Source: Mya arenaria (Eukaryota; Mollusca; Bivalvia; Myida; Myidae). Taken from it: a DNA stretch of 64,000 nt. Numbering within the stretch: position 1 is the first letter of the stretch; every line of letters starts with the position of its first letter. The notes below the pieces were generated by a model. It was not told where the DNA came from and did no database searches. It was given only the letters and a program-made list of their open reading frames with translations. The translations under genes were made by a program, and so were the position numbers. Below, piece after piece: positions 26,601-37,283 of the stretch. The DNA is taken from NCBI RefSeq assembly GCF_026914265.1, contig NC_069133.1, forward strand, positions 4,895,985 to 4,959,984, given 5' to 3'.

Positions 26601-29600
26601 TCGGCCAAGGTCCCGGTTTTTTTGGGTGTAATTGAAAATTGCATTTGTTTATCCTTTGATTGCTTTATCACAGGAACGGCATGTGTTTGTTCAAAATATA
26701 TCGACTGTGATTACGGATCAATGAAAATTGCATTTGTATTTTTGCTATTATTGCTATAATTTTCACGTAAAAAAGTATACCCAAGCATAGTTTACGTAAA
26801 AAGCAGCTACTTAAAATTGATCGGATTTTGGCGATCGTTTGCGTTTACCTTTCTTTAAGAAGTACTTTGTTTTAAAAATATCGATATCTGAAAATTGCTT
26901 TTTATCATCGACACATTCTACTTGTTATAACTGGACTTCTTCCAGTAGTCTACATGCATTATTCTATTTTTCAGACATCTGTTTCTCAGTGTGTGAACCA
27001 GATATCATCGATGTACTTGATAAAAGGCCACGGGAAAGGGGAACTATCGCATATTACGGCTGGACAATACAAATAGACAAAACAGCAAAACGATTTGTTC
27101 ACGATCCCGAAAGTCTTCGCAATATTACAACGTGTGCAACGTATTTAAATGTACGCAATTTTATTATTCAATACTTCTCGGGAACATTTTTTGAAGAATC
27201 CTAGCAGCAATTTCGTTCCTAGGATATATTTCATATGTGCACTAATTCCATTGGAAATTTGTTTTTTTAATAGTTATTGTTTGCATTTGCGCACCTTCAA
27301 TCTTACCCAGTATTATTTAATGGTGTGGATGGTGCTACAGGAGGCTTTCTGGATGTATTGATATCGATGAATGTATGTAACATAGTGCTTTTATCCAGGT
27401 CTACTGTTCTGCGTTTGAGGTGAATACACTTTTGCAAATTCGAGATGTTATGAAATACTTAGCAAATGAGACAAAAGAAGAAGCTGAGAGGAGATCAAAA
27501 TTTACTGACCAAGAAAAGGAACTATTTGAAAACTTCAAGGGTATGGCGTTTTTTTGTTGTATTTTATATGTAAATGTTTAGATTTTCCCTTTTCACTTAC
27601 TGATACTCTCATAACGTGTGAACTGTTTATAGAATTACAGAAAGATTTAACTAAGAAAAGCAGAGATGTTGACGCAGCCAATCCAAACGTCGAGATAATT
27701 TGCGACCAGCTAACAAAAATGTTCCAGGAAAAGGGTCCAGAGTCAAGAGCTATGGTCTTTGTTAAGGCAAGAGCAACATGCTTAGCACTTGGAGATCTTT
27801 TGGACAAACGATTAGTGTATAAAGCTCGATGTCTGTATGGACAAAAGAAAATAGGATCAATGAATGGTAAGATGTTTAATAAAAAGAAATTCTCATATAA
27901 GCAGCCGTTTGATGAAACATACATATTAATTTGGAAACTAATTAGAATGGGTCGATATATATTATATGTTTTTCTACTGATTTACCAATAAAATTCAAAC
28001 AGAGCTGTATAACAGTTGAAATTGCTGAATTAAAACTTTTCTGCAGTGTATTTCTTATCTTATAAATGGAGATGTGATGTTTTTCCAGGTATGAGTCAAG
28101 AAGAGCAGACAGAAGTATTGGAGAGGTTCAAGGAGGGCCGCTTTAAGATAATTGTATGCACGTCTGTTGCAATTGAAGGGATAGATGTTCCAGATTGCAA
28201 TATTGTCATCAATTACAACTACTCTGGTGATGAAATCACAAAGATACAAATGAGAGGTATCCCGTTATTGACATCGTTCTGAACAATTGGCTTAAACCGA
28301 AAATGTATTTTTCAGACATAATCCATCCAGTTTTGGAATACATATGAAACAATTAAATATTTTTTTATAATTAATAATGGTAAACAAACCCATCCTAATA
28401 GGCCTGCAAACGGCACACCGTTCTTTTACAAGGAAAGCATTCACTGTCAATCTTTAAATATCTACATGAAAAACTACAGAAACAAGCTCAGTAGCCAAAT
28501 GTTTAAACATAAACCCCGTTTAATGACACAGGGTAAACGCCAAACACATGAAACACAAAAACAAAAATAATCACAAACAAGATACACTGAACGACATCAC
28601 GAAGCTACACAAAAAATACAGTGCATATATTCTATATAACAAAAGTTATGTATGTTTATCAAGGATTGTCAGGTACCGCCTTGGAACGGTCAGTAAAATG
28701 TAAATTTACTGGGGGGTTTAACTAGCTTGTGTGCACCACCTCAGTCTTATCCCAACAATCCGATTAAGGTAAAAGCGTATAAGGTAAACCTTATCAAACT
28801 ATGCATTAATTTGATGAAACCTAAACGAAAAATGAATAATAATGAACTAATAGGTAACCCCCATGCTTAAATATAGGGATCCCGACTCTATCTATAGATA
28901 ATGTAACACAATTCAGAGTACCAAATACAAGCTGCAAGTTTTAAGGTTAAGTGAAACATAATCACCTCTTTTCTGGCCCTCAAAAAACCTGCTAAAATAA
29001 TGCACTTCATGTTTTAATTTTACATCTGATATCACCATGGCTCTTCATGTTTCTACTTACTCCTATATACATTGCCAATATGGGCATTGTGTACATGCTG
29101 ATGTTGTAAGACATTGAAACCTACATAATGAAATAAGTTACGAAAGCTGAACTTATCATAAATATTTTGGTTGGTATCGTTGTAGGAAGAAGCCGAACAC
29201 ATGATGCATCCACAGTCACACTTGGAAATGAAAAGTTAGTTGAAAAAGACATGGTGAATGTCTACAAAGCCAACTTGATGTACAAGGCAATGGACACCTT
29301 TAAGAAGATGGACGCCCATGAATTGGAACACAAACTATACTTGTACCAGAAAGAGGAAGTACGGAAGCAAATAAACAAAACAGATTTGTTAGAAGCAATG
29401 AGAAACCGTCAGTCCTCCGATGATATGGAAATTCTGTGTGTCAAGTGCATGAAATACATTTGTCACGTGTCTAGCATGCGTGTACTATCCGGAAGTCAAC
29501 ATTTTGTCATCACTGAAGAGTTTCCGGAAAAGGCTGATAGGAAGCCTCATAAAAGACCAGAACGCTATTTTGGGCTCGATAAGAAAGAGAAAATGTCATG

Positions 29601-29805
29601 TAAACGGTGCGGCCAAGACTGGGGTATCGTTGCGCAAGGACTTGGTTATGACATATTCGTGTTTAAAATAGGAGGAATTTTGTTCCGACAAGAAGATATA
29701 GACAAAATCCAAGACTTTCAAAAGTGGGGTCTGGCTCCGAAAATGATTGACTGCACTTTGGACGAAATTCCAAAACTTTTAGCATACCAAAACCGACAGA
29801 AATGA
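14696..29805 (+). CDS. RIG-I-like receptor gene 1 (CARD-CARD-DECH helicase-RD), 16 coding exons
   Basis: Cytosolic RNA sensor of the RIG-I/MDA5 family. It should bind viral-type double-stranded or 5'-triphosphate RNA, hydrolyse ATP and signal through CARDs to a MAVS-like adaptor. Exons: 14696-14828, 17297-17431, 20896-21273, 21498-21536, 21658-21771, 22251-22337, 22796-22945, 23121-23209, 23374-23622, 23895-24057, 25662-25748, 26975-27150, 27399-27540, 27633-27866, 28089-28256, 29186-29805. All junctions are GT-AG and keep phase, giving 987 codons (RIG-I 925, MDA5 1025). CARD1 spans residues 1-89 and CARD2 90-215. An acidic Ser-rich linker runs to about 295. Motif I AETGTGKT is at 322-329, Ia MARTG, motif II DECH at 427-430, [26 protein letters not shown] and VI QMRGRSR. 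The regulatory domain has zinc ligands CVKC (866-869) and CKRC (920-923). The start lies 2 bases after an acceptor. Assignment to RIG-I versus MDA5 is not settled. Confidence 0.95.
14924..15750. mobile_element. Non-autonomous hAT DNA transposon in intron 1 of RLR gene 1
   Basis: The terminal inverted repeats TAAGGCTCC...GGAGCCTTA extend imperfectly over about 20 bases (CGTTTACA follows on both sides). They are flanked by an exact 8-bp target duplication ATGGTAGC at 14916-14923 and 15751-15758. An 8-bp duplication and ends of this type define the hAT superfamily. The element is 827 bp, too short for a transposase, and keeps one BED-finger open frame. The intact duplication suggests a fairly recent insertion. 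Confidence 0.9.
15137..15259 (+). CDS. BED-type zinc-finger ORF inside the hAT element (40 aa)
   Basis: An ATG-to-TAA frame of 40 codons carries the BED finger pattern: VKCNFCG (the Cys pair), about 17 residues, then HLKHAY (the His pair is NHLKH). BED fingers are the N-terminal DNA-binding domain of hAT transposases and of ZBED proteins derived from them. The catalytic domain is missing, so this is an internally deleted transposase remnant that might still bind element ends. Expression is unknown. Confidence 0.7.
   Translation: MKVKCNFCGTELSYSGGNTGKMTNHLKHAYKSIKQDRSIC
16036..16925. repeat. Inverted array of a 39-bp satellite in intron 1 of RLR gene 1
   Basis: About 16036-16370 carries diverged copies on the minus strand, and about 16408-16925 carries about 13 copies on the plus strand, of a 39-bp unit containing ACTATCCACACAACACTG and CAATATATGAAA. 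The two arms meet at an AT-dinucleotide tract (about 16370-16404), so the array could fold on itself. Because 39 is divisible by three, several frames stay open across it. These are repeat artefacts and not genes. The same unit forms the array at 63262-64000. Confidence 0.92.
17792..18057. repeat. Tandem duplication, two near-identical 133-bp units
   Basis: Units 17792-17924 and 17925-18057 differ at only a few bases. Each unit contains a short inverted pair around CATGACGTCAATC and GAGGACGTCATGA, so TGACGTC CRE-like half-sites face each other. It lies in intron 2 of RLR gene 1. The near-identity shows a recent duplication. Confidence 0.9.
18059..18137. repeat. Hairpin with 23-bp arms
   Basis: The arm at 18059-18081 (TCGAGGGGTGAAAGCGAAAA...) is nearly the reverse complement of 18114-18136 (...TTTTCGCATTCACCCCTCGA), with one mismatch and a spacer of about 32 bases. 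It directly follows the 133-bp tandem duplication. It could be the end of a small foldback element. Confidence 0.8.
18438..20642. mobile_element. 2.2-kb TIR DNA element in intron 2 of RLR gene 1
   Basis: Terminal inverted repeats of about 38 bp (left starting GGCCACACCAAATTGATAAC, right the reverse complement with a few mismatches) are flanked by TTA on both sides (18435-18437 and 20643-20645). A 3-bp TTA duplication fits PIF/Harbinger-type integration. The only coding content seen is a short, acidic, spliced frame on the minus strand that is not clearly Harbinger. It is a non-autonomous element of uncertain superfamily. Confidence 0.75.
19670..20283 (-). CDS. Small two-exon ORF inside the 2.2-kb TIR element (about 100 aa)
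   Basis: The first exon starts with ATG at 20283 and runs to 20067 (donor CAG|GTGTGT). The second runs 19755 to 19670 after an acceptor TTTCAG, and frame is kept across the junction. The protein has a middle part rich in Asp, Ser and Phe ([20 protein letters not shown]) and a Cys-rich end. The acidic N-terminus with a 'VL-F---DSD' start loosely resembles piggyBac transposase N-termini, but piggyBac uses TTAA sites, which are not seen here. No catalytic domain is present. Function unknown. It could be a truncated transposase. Confidence 0.35.
22000..22192. repeat. Degenerate tandem repeat, about 45-55 bp unit, four to five copies
   Basis: Copies share CTCGCACTTTAGAAAT or variants (CTCGCCATCTAAAAAT, CTCGGACTATAGAAAT), each followed by an AACT...TAATTACT-type segment. 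It lies in intron 5 of RLR gene 1. Confidence 0.7.
22530..22750 (+). mobile_element. tRNA-derived SINE fragment in intron 6 of RLR gene 1
   Basis: A tRNA-like head contains an A-box-like GGTCTAGTA and a B-box-like GGGTTCAATTC spaced as in a tRNA. A non-tRNA body with CCCACCAGGGTTTCCTTCTCG follows. This is the layout of RNA polymerase III SINEs. A related body (CCCTGGTTTCCCC on the minus strand) appears near 58210-58320. Confidence 0.65.
24058..25661. other. Intron 10 of RLR gene 1
   Basis: A 1.6-kb intron, AT-rich, with no recognised gene. Parts of it are matched in order in the decayed copy (for example around 24650 versus 32460), showing that the copy arose by DNA duplication. Confidence 0.7.
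28440..28745 (+). repeat. Dispersed repeat R1, copy 1
   Basis: An interspersed repeat of about 300 bp. Ordered landmarks are ACTACAGAAACAAGCTCAGT, TTTAAACATAAACCCCGTTT, GGTAAACGCCAA, AAACACAAAAACAAAAA, CAGTGCATATAT and GGTACCGCCTTGGAACGGTC. It lies in intron 15 of RLR gene 1. Other copies are at 39690-39960 (same strand), 30325-30545 (opposite strand) and a fragment at 35716-35795. No coding capacity is visible. It could be a SINE or a small DNA element. Confidence 0.8.
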
Positions 29806-30324
29806 CTTGCGCATGTAAACAATATCTGTTTTATGACATTAACATGTTAATACTATGGTCGTTGGAATTTGCTGTGTTTTTTGTATGCAAGATAAATTAT
29901 ATTTGGTATTGCTTCTATTCTTTTGTGGCTTTATAGGAACGTATTGTCTGATGATAACAAGTTATGTGTTTTATTTATATTCTTTAAAATAAATTAGGTT
30001 GAGTATAAACAAAGTATGTGTGTAAATATTAATCTGGTCATGAATCGTTTTTCAGTAGAGGTTTATCATTCTTGTAACATATATTCACAACATATTTGTG
30101 TGTATTGTCCAACTCTTCATTTAAATGCCATCGTTTTCACTTCATTAATTTGATTGTGTATTATTTAACGTTAAGCTTAAAATTAAAAAGGAACTCGTTG
30201 CCAGCTGATTTCATATGATATAGATTAAAAGGGATTTCATATACTCAAAATTTACATGATCTGCCAAGCAAAAAATGAAATGTTTTATTATCTCAGATCA
30301 TCTAGCATTACCCAAGGTCATCTT
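29806..30324 (+). other. RLR gene 1 3' untranslated region and flank
   Basis: Follows the stop codon. An AATAAA-type polyadenylation signal occurs near 29988 (AAAATAAATTAGG). The sequence stays alignable with 36400-36680 beyond the decayed copy, so the duplicated block extends past the gene end. Confidence 0.45.
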
Positions 30325-30545
30325 ACTGCATGCAAGACGGTACCCAAAAATCCTAGTTTTCGTTATAGTATATATGTACTGTGTTATTTGTAGAGTTTTG
30401 AGCTGTTATTCCATGTTTCTGGTTTGTGATTGTTTGTTTTTGTGTTCTTTGTCTTTGGCCTTTACCCTGTGCCATTAAACGGGGTTTATTTTTTATTTAA
30501 ACTTTAGGCTATTGAGCTTGTTTCTGTAGTTTTGCATTATTGATA
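30325..30545 (-). repeat. Dispersed repeat R1, copy 2 (opposite strand)
   Basis: On the minus strand it reads ACTACAGAAACAAGCTCAAT, then AAACCCCGTTTAATGGCACA, GGTAAAGGCCAAAGACAAAG and CAGTACATATATACTATA, matching copies 1 and 4 in order. It lies between RLR gene 1 and its decayed copy. Confidence 0.8.
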
Positions 30546-31293
30546 ATGAAGCCTTCATTATCGTGGTTTAAGTAATTGCAGATTTGGCATTACTAAATTC
30601 AGCATTTAAAGCACATAACCTAAATTTTAAAAAAAATGTGATTTTACGAAATTGATTAACATGTTCACGAAACGCTTTGTAAATCTGTTTGCTATGTATA
30701 TACTATTTGAATATGCATAGGACGCAATCATAAATATAAACACTCAGAAATAAAACAGTGTTTTTATAATGTGTATAATATATTTTATAGTTTTCCAATG
30801 ACCTTTATTCTGAGAGTATTGTGCCTGTATTTTTATACGGTGCTATTCATATTCAGCACAAACTTTTTCCGCGTTCTTAAAGTACCGTATTGATTTGTGT
30901 ATACGTTTTTTTTTCCGAAAAATGCATTTTTCCCAGAAAACCGGGATTTGCTTATTGGCTGTCGTTGAAAATGATAAATTTCGAAAGGAATGTAGCCTAC
31001 TAAAAAGGCAACTTAAAGCTTTTAAACAAACGAAAGCTTTTGAACAGAGGGCCCGATTTCTGACTTTTGACACTACCGGAATGTTCGGCTGGAAAATTGC
31101 ATTATTTCGCTCTTCTCCAATGATGTTCCAGGCGCGTTTGCAACAATAAAACAAAGTTTCAATGAGATAACTTTTTTAGGAAAATGGCAGGTCGATGATA
31201 ATGATGTCATCAAGAAAGACTGCATCTCACCAAGATGTTTAAGGTTTAAGGTTCGATCCCCACAAGGGTTACCTTCATTGCCTGTTTGCGTGT
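30546..31293. other. Intergenic stretch between RLR gene 1 and its decayed copy
   Basis: It holds an open frame of 84 codons at 30895-31149 (plus) with a basic middle part but no recognised family, and I do not call it a gene. At about 31240-31275 a B-box-like GGTTCGATCCCCACAAGG suggests a SINE remnant lying right at the start of the duplicated block. Confidence 0.4.
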
Positions 31294-34200
31294 TCAGAAC
31301 GAAATGGCATTTATGTCTACTGTTTGACGGCAATAAGTCATAAACAGGATGTGTAATATATTAGCATTTGGAACATATTTGCAAAAGTTTTTTGTCACTC
31401 GGAACTCGTCTTACAGTCTTAAACTGATCTGAACATTTACCGCCTATGTTTGCTACGCTAAGGACATTTAATGCAGTCTACGAATTACAATTCAGTTTCT
31501 TAGTTATCAGATTGTTGTTCTGACTGCGTCTATTGGAGTAGGAAATTCAAGGAATGAGGAAAATGCTGTAGAGTATATAACTTAATTTTTTGTAGCACTC
31601 GACGTCAAACGGCTAACAACTGTTAAAGTATGCAGAACTAGTTTTGAAAAGCACGTGAATACTCCGAAAGAAGGTCTGGTGTGAAGATATCTAATACTTG
31701 TTGTAAAATATCTACACGAATAGCCGTAGCCCTAATTTGAATTGATGTTGAAGGTTGATAATATCCTGATATTCACATTGATTGAAAAAAGTGACTTAAG
31801 CTCAACACACTGTTTCACTTATTTTAACTCGATAACAAAAATTTGCACACAGTTCTTAGAAGAAAACTCTATTTCTGGTGTGATATAATTTTGCTTATTT
31901 TTCTAATTCAATATATATTAGTATGCTTTTCATGAATAATATGCTTAAAATAAAATTAAAAAGTTTTTTAAGTGTAAAATTGCAACTTAGTTCACCGAGT
32001 GAGCACAAAAAGTATATTTCACGATTTACTACACTAAAACAAAAAGTTATCCGCTACTTCGTTCTTGCTTTTCGGTGAAATATGGCGTTTTATAAGTAAA
32101 ATAAAACAGTGAAAATAGTAATACTTCCACTGCAAACTAAGGAATAAATATCAAATTTGAAGACTAGTTTTGAAATCAATTGGAGTTACTATCCTTTGAA
32201 TAAAAAGGAATACCCCACTTTTGAAACATTTAATTATATAAAAAAATAGTTCGACAGAAATGCATATTTTCAAAGAAAAAAATGGAAAACAAAACATTAC
32301 TTACCGTTTATAAGGGTATGGGCATACTATTTTTCAAACGTTTTCTTGAAGATCAATGCCCGAACATTAACTTTCATACAACCTGCCTACAAGCGATTCA
32401 GACTGTTTTCTGACAATGAACGTGTTTGAATATCTATGTATCATGCAAAAAAGTTTTTTATTTTCAATGTTTATCACTTTCACTATCGACCTTTCAAATA
32501 TTTATTAAATAATGGTAACATCTGACCAGTGTAAGATGGTCAATGTATAAACTGGAATCATTTGAAGCATAAATGCATTAATAAAAGTTTATATATGAAC
32601 GTTTATGATATGCATGCACGGAAACACAGTACATTACCTAATATCACCATTTATTGGATGAGTGAAATCGTGATATACCTTGCCTTGTTGACTTTAAATA
32701 CGATGCTGGACCTAGTCGTATGCAATAGTATTCTAGCTCTGCTGACGGGATAGATGAGGCGTATCATTGATCTACTATCGTATTTGGAAACTATGTTTAT
32801 CACAACATGATTGTAATTTGATTTCACTAATAAGATGAACATCATCCATATTTATGTTAAACCTTCGCGTAAATTTGTCTTGTTTATTTAATGTCATGTA
32901 CATATCCGTCTTGTGGATGGCGATTGTTTCTTGTATTCATCCAAGTTTATGATGTGTGACATGTAGTCTATTTAAAGACTGGAAAGCTAGTTTTGAATGA
33001 TCAAATCGATGCTCTTACACGGACGAAAACTTAAAAAACAACAACAGAAAACAACACAAATATCTAATGAAAAGCAGTCTAGTTTCACACAAATTTAGGC
33101 AAAAATTGTGAGGTAACAATTTCTGGCTAAGCCCTAAAACACCTCTCGCGTTTTGAGCGCAACTCTTTGGAAGGATCTCGTTCTTTACCCGAAGTGTATA
33201 TCGCAAATGTTGATGCTAACAGTGCAAGTATAGTTATGTGTAGTGAATAACAACAAAGGGATCAGATTAATGTTTAAATTCTTTTATGTCCTGATTTTTT
33301 TAATTTAAATTTAAAATTGCATTTTTTATCCTTTGATTGCTTTATCACAGAAACGTCATATGGTTGTTCAAAATATATCAATTGTGATTACAGAACAATA
33401 AAAACTGCATTGGTACTGTTACAATTAGTCCTATACTTTTTCTTGTAAGAGTTTAAATAGCATAGTTTACGTAAAAAAACAACTACTTATAATTAATCGG
33501 ATTTTGGCGATCGTGTGCGCGTACCATTCTTGAGGAATTACAATGTTTTAACAATATTTAATTGATGTCTGGAAATAGCTTTTTATCATTGACGCATTCT
33601 ACTTGTTATCACTAAATTTCTTCCAGTAGTTGACATGCACTATTTTTTTTGGCATTTGTTTGTCAGTGTGTGAACCAGAAATTATCGAATTCTTGATAAA
33701 AGGCCACGGGAAAATGGAACTCTGGCATATTACGGCTGGACAACACAAATAGACGAAAAAGCAGAACGATTTGTTAACAATCTCTACAGCCTTCGCGAAA
33801 TTACAACGTGTGCAACATTTTTGCCTGAATCCTAGGAGTATCGTACTTAGGAGATATATTCAGAAGTGCACTAAGTTTATTCGATTTTTTTTCGAGGTAC
33901 TAAGTAATTCCTAGGATTTTCAATGAACACACTGGTTGGCTATGGCATTGTTGTACTTGCCGATGAAAAATCTCGAGATTTATATTTTCTTTCCGAATTG
34001 TACTGCAATCAAACTATCCCTGATATTATGTTTTTATTTAGGGTTTCTATTCTGCCATTGAGCACCCTCAATCTTACCAAGGTTTCTGATTTCATGGTGC
34101 GGATGGTGCTACTTGGAATTCTTTCGAATGTACTGATATCAATAAATATCTCTAACATTGTGTTATTTATCTAGGTCTTCTGTTCGGCGTTTTGGGTAAA

Positions 34201-35905
34201 TACGCTTTTGCAAATTCGAGATGTTATGAAATACTTAGCAAATGAAACAAAAAAGAAGCTGAGAGAAGATAAAAATTTACTGACCAAGAAAAGGAACTGT
34301 TTGAAAACTTTAAAGGTATAGCATGTTCTGTTGCATTTTGCATGTAAACTGTTGATATTAAGATTTCCCCTTTTTGACTGATACTCTCATAACTTGTGCA
34401 CTGTTTTTAGAATTGCAGAAAGATTTAACTAGGAAAACCTGAGAGGTTGAAGCAGCAATTCTAACGTTGAGATAATTTGTAACCGGCTAATGAAAATGTT
34501 CCAGGAAAAGGGTCAAGAGTAATGGTCTTTGCAAGAGGAACATGCGTAACACTTGGGGATCGTGGGGACAAAAAATACTCTATAAATCTCGATGTCTGTA
34601 TGGACTAAAAAATAGAGACAGTGAAAGGAAAAGCGTATATTATTATTATCATTTTGATTTAATTCGCGTATTGACAGCTGCTTGGTGAAACATATACTAG
34701 TAAGTATTAGGAAACTAATTAGCATTTCAGGGTTGAAAAAAGTTCATAAGAAATGTAACGATAGGTTTAATACTAATTTAACAATATAAATCAAATTGAG
34801 TTATATTACTGTATACTATAATTAAAATCAAACGAAACACTTTAAAATTGTTGATATGTTACAGCTGAATCGGAATATTTTAATATTAGGTTGGATTTCG
34901 TACCGTTTAAAGAAATATGATGTTTTGCTAGATATGAATCATGAATAGCAGACAGAAGTTTTGTTCAGGTTCAAAAAGGGCAGCTTTAATATAATTTTAT
35001 CCACGTCTATTGCAATTGAAGGGATATATGTATTTAGATTGCAATATTGTCACGAATTACAACTTCTCCGATGACGAAATGATAAATATACAAATGAGAG
35101 TTATCCCGTTAGAGATATCGTGCTGAGCAATTGGCTTAAACGAGGAACGTCGGTTTTAAATTTGAACTTTCCAGATTTTAAAAACGATAGATCTATCAAA
35201 TGTATTATATATTGTGAAGTAATTATTAAACACATGCCTGTAGGGCCACACACGATACGTCGTTCAATAAGCAGAAAGAAGCCGAAGGTATAATGCCCCC
35301 CACAGCCACAATTGAAAATGAAGGTTAGTTGAACAAGATAAAGTGAATGTCTACAAAGCCAATTTGATGTAAAAGGCTAGGGATACCTTTAAGAAGATTG
35401 AATTGGAACACAAGCGAGATATTTACCAGAAAGAGGAAGTACGGAAGCAGGTTAACAAAATTGATTTGTTTGAAGCAAGGAAAAACCATTAGTTCAAAGA
35501 TGATATGGACGTTATGTGTGTATAGTGCATGAAATAGATTTATCACGTGTCTTACATGAGTGTATTAACTGGAAGTCAACAATTTGTCATCATCCAAGCA
35601 TTTCCGGATAAGATTGGTAGGAAGCTTCACAGAATACCAGATCCTGCTCGATTCGAATAAAAGTATAAAAAGTCTTGTAAACGTAACATCCAAGACTTGG
35701 GTAACGTTGTAGATAGATAGATAGATAGTTTATGTTTAAACTTGTCGCTACTGAGCTTGTTTCTGTAGTTTTTCACATAATTTGGACACGACATATTCGT
35801 CTTTAAACTGAAAGCTTTCTGTTCCGACAGGACGATATAGACAAAATCAAGGCTTTCAAAAGCGGGGTCTGGCTCCGAAATTGGAAATTATGATATTGGA
35901 TGTTA
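31294..35905 (+). pseudogene. Decayed RLR copy: 3' half of gene 1, introns retained
   Basis: Similarity to gene 1 begins abruptly at 31294 (equivalent to 23677, inside intron 9) and continues in order. Exon-10-like sequence is at about 31510-31673, exon 12 at 33665-33830, exon 13 at 34174-34315, exon 14 at 34410-34640, exon 15 at 34925-35100 and exon 16 at 35270-35900. Introns are also alignable, so this is a genomic duplication and not a retrocopy. There are many stops and frame changes, for example TAA within exon 10 (ATAACTTAATTT), TGA in exon 14 and TAA after AATTTGATG in exon 16. CARDs, motif I and the DECH box are absent. A fragment of repeat R1 with (GATA)n interrupts exon 16 at 35716-35795. 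Confidence 0.93.
35716..35795 (-). repeat. (GATA)n tract and fragment of dispersed repeat R1
   Basis: A run of TAGA units is followed by GTTTAAACTTGTCGCTACTG and AGCTTGTTTCTGTAGTTTTT, the R1 5' end in reverse. It sits inside the exon-16-like part of the decayed RLR copy, so R1 inserted after the duplication. Confidence 0.75.
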
Positions 35906-36831
35906 CTACAATGTAGGGGCGGATCGGCGTATCAAGGATCTGGTGTAAGAGGAGGCGTAACATTAGGGCGTAACCTTTTGACTTGCAGACCGCCCCCAAA
36001 CCCAAGATTAATATGGTTTAAAGTGTTGAGAGGGGGGGGGGGGACCTCCCCCAAGACAATTTTAACAATTATTAGTCCGAAATGGTTCATATTTGGCGGA
36101 TTTCTTTAATCTCTTTTCCCCTGTATTGATTTTAAAAGTAAACTTAGGCGAGTATAGTGGTATGGGCGCGCGCCGGGTCCATCCCTCCTGGAACCGCTAG
36201 TGCAATGTACTGTGTTGTTTGCATACAAGATACTAGCCCAATTCTATTAGACATTATCATCATTATTGATGCTATTTTACAAACATGTGTTTTGAAACTG
36301 GATCGTCATTTATGTTCGTTCCTTAAATGTTCGCTTGTTTAAAGAAGACATGTTGAAAATACATTTCAATTTTGAATGTGAATTTGTAAATGAAGTTTAT
36401 AATTATTACGTGTATACTGTTATTCTGGTCGTGTATCTTTTTGCAGAATAACTAAATCATTCTTGGTGCATAAATATATTAAGAATTATAAATATTTGAC
36501 CGTACCGTCAAATTCGTCGTTGAAACTTTGTTTAGTCTTGAATGATAAACTTTTTTTCAATGTTTCTTGTAATTTCAAAAAGAAACATACCAACAACTTA
36601 AATCATTTGATATAATTGACTCGAAGCATTTACGCGATCTGCCAGACAATCTTACATTATTTAAACAAATGGCATCTTATATCATCTTCAGTTTTCAATA
36701 CATCAAGATTTGGACAAAAATGATTATTCTATGATGATTGAATTTAACGTTTTTATTTAATTAAATACACATTTTCATGAAAAAGGGTGTTTACGAATTA
36801 CAGACATAAAATAAAAAACATCCGTTTTCAT
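35906..36831. other. Flank of the decayed RLR copy
   Basis: Includes a G12 run near 36027-36042 and sequence near 36420-36680 still alignable to the gene 1 3' flank (around 30030-30290). No gene was recognised. Confidence 0.45.
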
Positions 36832-37283
36832 TGTAACTTGCGAAACTAAAGAGGCAACAGATCCTTTCAGAGAAAAGAATGCTCATCCCTAAAGGGGTCA
36901 ACTGGTCTTATATACAGTATTTTCTCCGTCCACACGGAGAACTGGTTATGCCAATTTGCATATAACCAAGTACATCAACGTACTATAAACGTACTTCCGC
37001 CTAGAGCGGAACGTTAGATTACTTATTCCTCCGAGAAGATTCGCCCCGAGGTTTAGCCTGAGAAACTCGTTGGTACGGCAATTCCGATCCGGCAGTTGTC
37101 TTCACCGCTTCCAACATTTGTAACGTGCGAGTCTAAAGACGCAACAGATCCCTTTAGAGAAAAGCATGCTCAACCCTACTGGTTTTATATACAGTATTTT
37201 TACATGGATAACTTGTTAGGCATATTACCAAGTACATCAACGTACTATGAACGCACTTCCGCCTACAGCGGAACGTTACATTA
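36832..37283. repeat. Direct duplication, two units of about 165-185 bp
   Basis: Units at about 36832-37018 and 37119-37283 share GTAACTTGCG or GTAACGTGCG, GCAACAGATCC, TTATATACAGTATTTT, AAGTACATCAACGTACTAT and CTTCCGCCTAGAGCGGAACG. Each keeps a small hairpin TTCCGC-CTAGA/CTACA-GCGGAA whose stem is preserved while the loop differs. A G/C-rich spacer separates them. Function unknown. Confidence 0.75.

Noticed and set aside
30895-31149. An 84-codon open frame with a basic middle part
   Set aside because: No recognisable domain, an overlapping opposite-strand frame of similar length, and no splice or promoter context.
31294-35905. Processed retrocopy, or a third functional RLR gene
   Set aside because: Intron sequence is retained and alignable, so it is not a retrocopy. 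It lacks the CARDs, motif I and DECH box and has many stops, so it is not functional as a receptor.
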